64,000 bases of DNA from Acuticoccus sp965213555 (GTDB lineage Bacteria; Pseudomonadota; Alphaproteobacteria; Rhizobiales; Amorphaceae): contig NZ_OZ243890.1 in NCBI RefSeq assembly GCF_965213555.1, positions 2,232,001-2,296,000 of the forward strand. Direction: 5' to 3'. The notes under the pieces were generated by a model. The model was given only the letters and a program-made list of their open reading frames with translations, was not told where the DNA came from and ran no database searches. The translations under genes and the position numbers were made by a program. This document shows positions 62,601 through 64,000 of this stretch, piece after piece. How positions within the stretch are numbered: the stretch's first letter is position 1; each line of letters starts with the position of its first letter.

Positions 62601-63737
62601 TCAGGATGCGACGCCGTAGTCGTCGGGAAGCTTGTCGTACACCTCTGACTTCAGGCGCTCGATGAGGCCCTCGCGGTTGTCCTCGCCGACCTCCGCGATG
62701 ATGCCCTCCCACTTGTCGAGGAGCTCCTGCATCGTGTCGATCATCCCGGAGGCGTCCTCGATCCCGTACTCGGAGCGGGCAACCTCGACCATGGTCGGCA
62801 GGTCGGCCTCCACGAAGGCCACCTTGGCGTCGATCATCGCCTGGGGCGCTTCGATGACCGTCACGCCGTGGTCGGCGGCCTCGGCGATCACCTCCTCGTC
62901 CGTCTCGAGGTAGACGAATGAGGTCTCGACCGCCGCGCGCGCCGCCTCGTCGAGCAGCATGCGACGCTGCTCGTCCGTGAGGTTCGACCAGAAGTCCTGG
63001 TTGAAGGCGTACAGCGCCAGCGAGTGGTAGGTCCCGAGGTTGAGGTCGATCATGTATTCTGCGGTGTCCCACAACGAGTAGGATCGCAGCGCGCCCGGGG
63101 CCTGGATCGCGATGTCGAGGGCCCCCTTGTCCAGCCCCTCGAACATCTCGCTCGCCGGCACGTTCACCTCGACCCCGCCAACCGACTGCACCCAGCGCGA
63201 CCACAAGGAGCCCGGGCTGCGGAACTTCTTGCCCTCAAGGTCCTCCATGGTGCGGATCGGCTCGTTGGAGATCAGCCGGTACGGCGCGGTCGAGTAGGTG
63301 CCGGTGTAGACGAGGTTCTGCTCGGCGAACTCGGCGAGGCACGGCTCGCAGTGCAGCAGGTTGAACTCGGTCATCGCCGCCATAGCGACGAGGCTGCCGG
63401 GCGTCGCCATCCCCATCTCGGCGACGACCTGGGCATGGGGCAGCTCGGCCGGAAAGTAGGTGAGGCCAAGCATGCCGACGTCGGCGATGCCGTCGCCGAG
63501 CCCGGACAAGGTCGGCTTGGCGCCGAGCAGCGCGCCGCCCTGGAAGTAGCGCACCTCGAACGCGCCGTCCGCCTCCAGCCTCTCGATCAACGGGTCGTAG
63601 GCGCCGACGGCGACCGGGTGCTTAGGCCCCACCCAGAGCGACGCCGTCATGGAGGTCTGCGCCACCGCAGGGGCGGTGGCCGCTGCGAACAGGGTGAGCG
63701 CGGCGAGGGTGCGGCGAGCCGCGGTCCGGCGAAGCAT
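62601..63737 (-). CDS. TRAP transporter substrate-binding protein (DctP type), tandem copy
   Basis: This 378-residue periplasmic protein has a signal peptide (LAALTLFAAATAPAVAQ) and DctP features: GKKFRSPGSLWSRWVQSVGG with the conserved arginine, EMFEGLDKGALDIAIQAPGA and NQDFWSNLTDEQRRML. A CxxC pair (C130, C133 in HCEPCLAEF) matches that of the DctP protein at 50877-51983. The C-terminal ERLKSEVYDKLPDDYGVAS is nearly repeated in the next gene, which points to tandem duplication. No dctQ or dctM follows it. Confidence 0.93.
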   Translation of the reverse strand: MLRRTAARRTLAALTLFAAATAPAVAQTSMTASLWVGPKHPVAVGAYDPLIERLEADGAFEVRYFQGGALLGAKPTLSGLGDGIADVGMLGLTYFPAELPHAQVVAEMGMATPGSLVAMAAMTEFNLLHCEPCLAEFAEQNLVYTGTYSTAPYRLISNEPIRTMEDLEGKKFRSPGSLWSRWVQSVGGVEVNVPASEMFEGLDKGALDIAIQAPGALRSYSLWDTAEYMIDLNLGTYHSLALYAFNQDFWSNLTDEQRRMLLDEAARAAVETSFVYLETDEEVIAEAADHGVTVIEAPQAMIDAKVAFVEADLPTMVEVARSEYGIEDASGMIDTMQELLDKWEGIIAEVGEDNREGLIERLKSEVYDKLPDDYGVAS

Positions 63738-63800
63738 GGGAGTCCTTGAAGCTGGTAGAAGGATGGGACCGGGGCGCGAGCCCCGGCCGCGTGCGGCAGG

Positions 63801-64000
63801 TCAGCCGGCGACGCCGTAGTCGTCGGGCAGCTTGTCGTAGATCTCGGTCTTCAGCCGCTCGAGCAGCCCGTCGCGGTTGTCGGCGCCGACCTCCTCGACG
63901 ATGCCGTCCCACTTGTCGATGAGCTCCTGCATCTTGTCGACCATCGGCTGCGCGTCCTCGATGCCGTACTGATCACGGGCGACCTCGATGAGGACGGGGA
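63801..64000 (-). CDS. TRAP transporter substrate-binding protein, C-terminal end (5' part outside window)
   Basis: The last 200 bases read as the C-terminus of another DctP-type protein on the minus strand (LIEVARDQYGIEDAQPMVDK, then ERLKTEIYDKLPDDYGVAG). It is a close paralogue of the neighbouring binding protein, 63 bases away. The remainder lies beyond the window, where dctQ/dctM genes may also be found. Confidence 0.85.
   Translation of the reverse strand, partial: PVLIEVARDQYGIEDAQPMVDKMQELIDKWDGIVEEVGADNRDGLLERLKTEIYDKLPDDYGVAG

Overview
The window is a high-GC alphaproteobacterial chromosome segment, most likely from the order Hyphomicrobiales (Rhizobiales). The pointers are the sucA-sucB-lpd cluster, an irr regulator divergent from fabA-fabB, the pairing of dnaK-dnaJ with a phospholipid N-methyltransferase, a DUF992 protein, an Omp19-like lipoprotein, and an AccD that lacks the usual zinc-finger cysteines. 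No rRNA, tRNA, CRISPR array, transposase or integrase was seen.

Layout. 1-6.2 kb: the 3' half of sucA, sucB (two lipoyl domains), a sulfotransferase-like gene, a MAPEG membrane protein and lpd, which together form the 2-oxoglutarate dehydrogenase locus. 6.2-7.8 kb (minus strand): sppA-ihfB-LapA-like. 7.8-15.8 kb (minus strand): a tightly packed run fabA-fabB-fabI-trpF-small orf-trpB-trpA-accD-folC, joining fatty-acid synthesis, the end of tryptophan synthesis and folate, with irr divergent from fabA. 16.6-32.6 kb: housekeeping genes: an SH3 protein, a 2-hydroxyacid dehydrogenase, an Omp19-like lipoprotein, a SAM-fold protein with a long basic disordered N-terminus, hslVU, DUF992, a phospholipid methyltransferase, dnaKJ behind a good RpoH-type promoter, cytochrome b561-YceI and YceI, AlkB, hemH and a phosphoesterase. 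32.6-38.7 kb: an AT-richer spacer with a small secreted ORF, then a compact exopolysaccharide locus (sugar transferase, O-antigen-ligase-like polymerase, anchored repeat protein, Wzz/BY-kinase).

38.7-64 kb is accessory metabolism. It starts with an FdhF/YdeP-type molybdopterin oxidoreductase and a malonyl-CoA synthetase. Three gene groups follow, built from the same parts: thiolase-like protein plus DUF35 OB-fold partner (three pairs), acyl-CoA dehydrogenase, nitroreductase, MFE-2-like SDR, crotonase, one further AMP-forming and two NDP-forming acyl-CoA ligases, a complete TRAP transporter (DctPQM), two more TRAP binding proteins in tandem, and a MarR-permease pair. Four of the operons face each other in two divergent pairs, and the promoter region at 53.7 kb contains two nested, co-centred inverted repeats.

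How the genes may work together (inference): carboxylic acids enter through the TRAP systems, are activated to CoA thioesters by AMP- or NDP-forming ligases, and are dehydrogenated, hydrated or isomerised. They are then cleaved by thiolase/DUF35 pairs. At least two of these pairs lack the thiolase nucleophile and may therefore act as retro-aldolases of the Ltp2/ChsH2 type. The substrate cannot be read from sequence. This catabolic block is the most novel part of the window.
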